Assembly: GCF_014699135.1 (NCBI RefSeq)
Contig: NZ_JACOFT010000006.1
Coordinates: 239,690 to 303,689 of the forward strand
DNA length: 64,000 nucleotides
Reading direction: 5' to 3'
From: Cognatundibacterium aquatile
GTDB taxonomy: Bacteria > Pseudomonadota > Gammaproteobacteria > Burkholderiales > Burkholderiaceae_D
In this document: in pieces, positions 63,796-64,000 of the stretch
How positions within the stretch are numbered: the stretch's first letter is position 1
Layout: every line of letters begins with the position of its first letter
Translations under genes and position numbers: made by a program
The notes under the pieces: generated by a model
Database searches by the model: none
The model's input: only the letters and a program-made list of their open reading frames with translations
What the model was told of the DNA's origin: nothing

Positions 63796-64000
63796 GATTC
63801 TTATAGTAAATTTTTACAGTATGTCATTCTAAGTCTTCCGTACTAAGAAGGCTTACCATTCGTCCAGCCATAGTGACCGCTGGTCAGTAAGATCGAAGAG
63901 CAGAAGACGGCTGAATAAGGAGTGGTAATGGGAAGAGGCGTCGGGATCAGAAATAAAGCCACCAGCGCCGAAACATGATAATCCTGCGCGCAAAAAGCAA

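Noticed and set aside
63853..63999. Minus-strand open frame running in from the right edge, about 48 codons
   Set aside because: At least one other minus frame is also open over much of this stretch, and none gives a recognisable protein tail, so no coding call is made. It may be the end of a gene outside the window.

Overview
The window reads as a chromosomal segment of a betaproteobacterium, most likely Burkholderiales and probably Oxalobacteraceae (Herminiimonas/Undibacterium-like). This rests on moderate GC, the uvrB/aminotransferase neighbourhood, tandem cyanophycin synthetases with their DUF1854/ABC partner genes, a CysI-DUF934-CysH-CysD-CysN-CobA sulfate assimilation operon, and an FMN-riboswitch-controlled ribB. 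It is mostly core-like and densely coded. I see no insertion sequence, prophage, CRISPR array or rRNA.

Layout. (1) 1-9150: an organosulfur-scavenging region. A LacI-family regulator, a sulfonate-binding protein and the start of a further exported protein lie on the minus strand. A TonB receptor, an NtaA/DszA-type flavin monooxygenase, a FadL-type porin and an exported alpha/beta hydrolase lie on the plus strand. A GntR-type palindromic operator sits in the divergent gap. (2) 9214-13954: the most interesting locus, a minus-strand operon for a family 2A encapsulin. Its genes are a rhodanese, a serine O-acetyltransferase, a small XRE regulator, the SrpI-like shell protein, and a cysteine desulfurase with a ~215-residue low-complexity N-terminal extension carrying a duplicated YYFxxGExxY motif. 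(3) 14231-17506: a small exported protein, ribB with its FMN riboswitch, and a BaeRS-like two-component system. (4) 17632-25753: an RND efflux operon followed by a VirK/YbjX protein and a patatin-like lipoprotein. (5) 25950-33191: a TauE/SafE permease and complete sulfate assimilation (APS reductase route) with siroheme genes cobA and cbiX.

(6) 33191-37880: lptG-lptF, divergent from pepA, then xthA. (7) 37902-40514: a chemoreceptor and a GNAT acetyltransferase. (8) 40534-48534: a cyanophycin locus. A DUF1854 protein and an ABC transporter with a zinc ribbon are divergent from two tandem cyanophycin synthetases. The first of these has lost its C-terminal P-loop (CphA2-like); the second is intact (CphA1). 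(9) 48618-56181: a cysteine hydrolase, a ribbon-helix-helix protein, a DJ-1/PfpI protein, a diguanylate cyclase, uvrB, an aromatic/aspartate aminotransferase and two identical tRNA-Asn genes. Two intergenic regions here hold unexplained structure: an orphan RcnR/CsoR-like TACT-G6-AGTA palindrome, and a candidate small RNA or leader with three hairpins and a terminator. (10) 56480-63795: a type IV pilus minor pilin/PilY1 operon (pilV-pilW-pilX-pilY1-pilE-fimT).

A sulfur theme links regions 1, 2 and 5. Organosulfur and sulfate are brought to sulfite and sulfide, O-acetylserine is made inside the encapsulin operon, and the desulfurase can draw sulfur from cysteine into the shell. Family 2A encapsulins are known for desulfurase cargo and sulfur sequestration. 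The operon with rhodanese, acetyltransferase and its own XRE regulator looks like a self-contained sulfur storage module.
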